Below, in pieces: positions 5,519 to 7,273 of a stretch of 7,273 bases of DNA. The stretch's first letter is position 1; the number at the start of each line of letters is the position of its first letter. Made by a program: the position numbers and the translations under genes. Source of the stretch: Lactobacillus sp. (GTDB lineage Bacteria; Bacillota; Bacilli; Lactobacillales; Lactobacillaceae); NCBI GenBank assembly GCA_003482405.1, contig DMZB01000068.1, positions 1 through 7,273 of the forward strand, written 5' to 3'. Below the pieces are notes generated by a model. That model saw only the letters and a program-made list of their open reading frames with translations, was not told the DNA's origin and did not search any database.

Positions 5519-7273
5519 TTAATCCAGTTTTGGTTCTTCCCAGTTAGGGTTTGGCCAGTATTCAAGTCCTAGTGAACTAATAATTGCCAGGATCGCAAAA
5601 CTGATAAAAAGCAGTTGATACTGTTTGCCAGAAATAATGGGAGTACTGAATACGTTTAACACATTGTAGAGTAAGTAGCGGTGGGGATGTTTATCGATTG
5701 CATATGTGGACAACGGTAAGTAGGGACTAGCGGTTGTTGGCATATACATCGGCTGATTGGTGCGGTTTGTAATACGCAATGTATACGTGCCTGGGTCTTG
5801 CAAAGTGTTTGCTCTGCCAGCATCCACATCTAATGATGACCACTGATAAACCGTTTGTCGATTCATGCGAAGACCAACCGAAAAGTTATCGGATTGGTTT
5901 GTAACATCGGGTAAGTTCAGCTGACTAAACGGTCGTTTGGCAACAATCTTTTCATCCAGTGAGTGGTGTGGTGTCAGCTTAACCGCATCTTGCTGGGCAT
6001 AGGTGGATACCATTTGCGACGAAACTGCTTGTGTTTGCACAACTGGTGTTTGTACGAGTGGCCGCTTATTATGATGGTCTGCATACCCCAGACCAATGGC
6101 GAAAATCAGCAGTGTTACAATGCCGGTCCAAGTGCGGCCCCGTTCGCCATAAGCAGGATGCGCAAAGAATTGTTTCAACAGGTCGCTAATGTCATGCAAT
6201 CCAGTTGCCGCCATCATGAAGAGAAACGGAAAAGTAACGTAGGCATAGTGCGCGTCAACGGTCCACAGGAGCATGTGCATACCATAAATTCCCAATACAA
6301 TCAGTTCATAGAAAAGGACTTGGTTACGACGTGGTGAAATCATTTCAAAGAGCGATCCGATAAGCATTGCGCCAAGGACTGTAATGTAGACAATTTGTGT
6401 CAAATTGATCAGTAAAAATTGCAGTTTGTTTTTATGTTCTTGATAAAAACCAGGCTGTTTAAAGAACTGATTGGGGGACTGGAACATGCCAAGATTACCG
6501 CTTGACCACATGGTGATCGTTTTTTGGTAGCTTTGTTTAATAATGCCCCACACGCCTTGGTCCTTGACACGCCTGGAAAGCAATTTGTGGGCATCCTTAA
6601 CGTTAGTTTTACGTTGTCGACCACTCATGGCTTGCGCATCTTCATCACTGAAACGACCCTGGCTATCAGTATTCAAACCCATGGCTGTCCAAGCAGAAGT
6701 GGGGAGTGTTTTACTTTCGTTGACGTGATAGCCGTAATGACTTTGAACGACATGGCTGACGCCAACACCAGCTAGCCAGACGGCAATAAAGACGACCAAG
6801 CCAACTAACCCACGAATAATTGACGTTCGATTGATACGGGCGGCTAACAGCCAATAAATTAAAATTGCAATAGGTACGATAAGCAGGTTGGGTTTAATTA
6901 AATAGCCGAGTGTAAAGGTGATTGCTAGTAGCGCCGCGTAACCGATTTTGGAAAGCGGTTGTTGGCGAGAAAAATAGCGATTTAGGAAAACAACCATCAT
7001 CAACGGCACAATAACGGCGACCGAATCAACGTAGAAGTTGAGTGCGAACCAATAAAAAGGCGCGAAGCTGGCTGCTAAAATTGCAAACATTGCTGAAGAA
7101 CTGGCTGCGACATAACGGCGGATCAAACGCCAACTCATGATGAGCGTGAAATCGATGAAAATAAAGTTGCAGATGTTAAGAACGTAGCCGGTTGTTACAG
7201 CGGAATGCACGTGAAAGAGCTGAATGAGCCAGGCTAGGAAAATCGTCAGGTTAACATCGTGTGGATACCAGGC
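5519..7273 (-). CDS. Polytopic membrane protein, GT-C (family 39-like) glycosyltransferase, N-terminus outside window
   Basis: The frame is open to the window edge, so the start is not seen. A GTG at 7210 is only internal, because the 21 codons before it read smoothly into the edge (AWYPHDVNLTIFLAWL). The 584 visible residues hold about ten or eleven membrane helices. Numbering from the edge, features shared with GT-C sugar transferases of Firmicutes are WYPHDVNL (2-9), FYVDSVAV (80-87), LIKPNLLIVPI (125-135), SAWTAMGLN (193-201) and HAYVTFPFLFMMAATGL-like text near 341-358 (DAHYAYVTFPF). Two large soluble parts stand out: a loop at about 175-283, and a segment at about 398-549 rich in Q, T, V and S that leads into a beta-type region. 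A final helix (552-572) ends in a short acidic tail. Such enzymes use polyprenyl-phosphate sugars to modify cell-surface polymers or proteins. The first acidic loop that usually holds the catalytic residue is off the window, so the function is inferred from family resemblance. The stop is TAA at 5519-5521. Confidence 0.72.
   Translation of the reverse strand, partial: AWYPHDVNLTIFLAWLIQLFHVHSAVTTGYVLNICNFIFIDFTLIMSWRLIRRYVAASSSAMFAILAASFAPFYWFALNFYVDSVAVIVPLMMVVFLNRYFSRQQPLSKIGYAALLAITFTLGYLIKPNLLIVPIAILIYWLLAARINRTSIIRGLVGLVVFIAVWLAGVGVSHVVQSHYGYHVNESKTLPTSAWTAMGLNTDSQGRFSDEDAQAMSGRQRKTNVKDAHKLLSRRVKDQGVWGIIKQSYQKTITMWSSGNLGMFQSPNQFFKQPGFYQEHKNKLQFLLINLTQIVYITVLGAMLIGSLFEMISPRRNQVLFYELIVLGIYGMHMLLWTVDAHYAYVTFPFLFMMAATGLHDISDLLKQFFAHPAYGERGRTWTGIVTLLIFAIGLGYADHHNKRPLVQTPVVQTQAVSSQMVSTYAQQDAVKLTPHHSLDEKIVAKRPFSQLNLPDVTNQSDNFSVGLRMNRQTVYQWSSLDVDAGRANTLQDPGTYTLRITNRTNQPMYMPTTASPYLPLSTYAIDKHPHRYLLYNVLNVFSTPIISGKQYQLLFISFAILAIISSLGLEYWPNPNWEEPKLD

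Noticed and set aside
5963..6337. Open frame of 124 codons on the plus strand opposite the membrane protein gene
   Set aside because: The minus-strand frame runs uninterrupted for 584 codons with clear membrane helices and family motifs, so this is an antisense shadow.
7208..7210. GTG at 7210 (minus strand) as the start of the membrane protein
   Set aside because: The frame is open to the window edge and the preceding residues (WYPHDVNL and a hydrophobic helix) fit the family, so the true start is beyond the window.

Overview
The window looks like chromosomal DNA of a low-to-moderate GC Gram-positive bacterium, most likely one of the Lactobacillaceae. The pointers are a CydDC pair of the lactic acid bacterial type, strong GGAGG ribosome binding sites, frequent GTG starts, overlapping genes, glutamine-rich proteins, and intrinsic terminators. 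I cannot name the species from the sequence alone. There are no RNA genes, insertion sequences, CRISPR arrays or phage genes.

Layout. (1) Positions 1-2351, plus strand: the 3' part of cydD, cut by the window edge just after its Walker A motif, then the complete cydC with a 4-base overlap. Together they encode the heterodimeric ABC exporter needed to assemble cytochrome bd. (2) Positions 2352-2587: a 236-base spacer with a 16-base inverted repeat, a hairpin that fits an intrinsic terminator for cydDC, and a promoter (TATAAT at 2549-2554) with a strong ribosome binding site. (3) Positions 2588-5409, plus strand: a tight three-gene operon. It encodes a MoxR-like AAA+ ATPase, a protein joining an HExxH metallopeptidase domain to a C-terminal VWA-like domain (DUF2201 type), and a 99-residue protein I do not recognise. 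(4) Positions 5420-5481: a perfect 21-bp hairpin with A and T tracts, serving as a terminator between convergent genes. (5) Positions 5519-7273, minus strand: most of a polytopic membrane protein resembling GT-C (family 39-like) glycosyltransferases, cut at its N-terminus by the window edge.

How the genes work together. CydD and CydC form one membrane transporter. The AAA+ ATPase and the metallopeptidase/VWA protein very probably work as a pair, as other MoxR/VWA couples do: the ATPase remodels a client that the VWA protein recruits through metal-dependent adhesion. Here the VWA partner also carries an apparently intact zinc protease motif. The client is unknown. The small third protein is translationally linked and may be an adaptor, inhibitor or substrate. 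This operon is the least understood part of the window and the best candidate for new biology. Nothing links the minus-strand glycosyltransferase-like gene to it except position.
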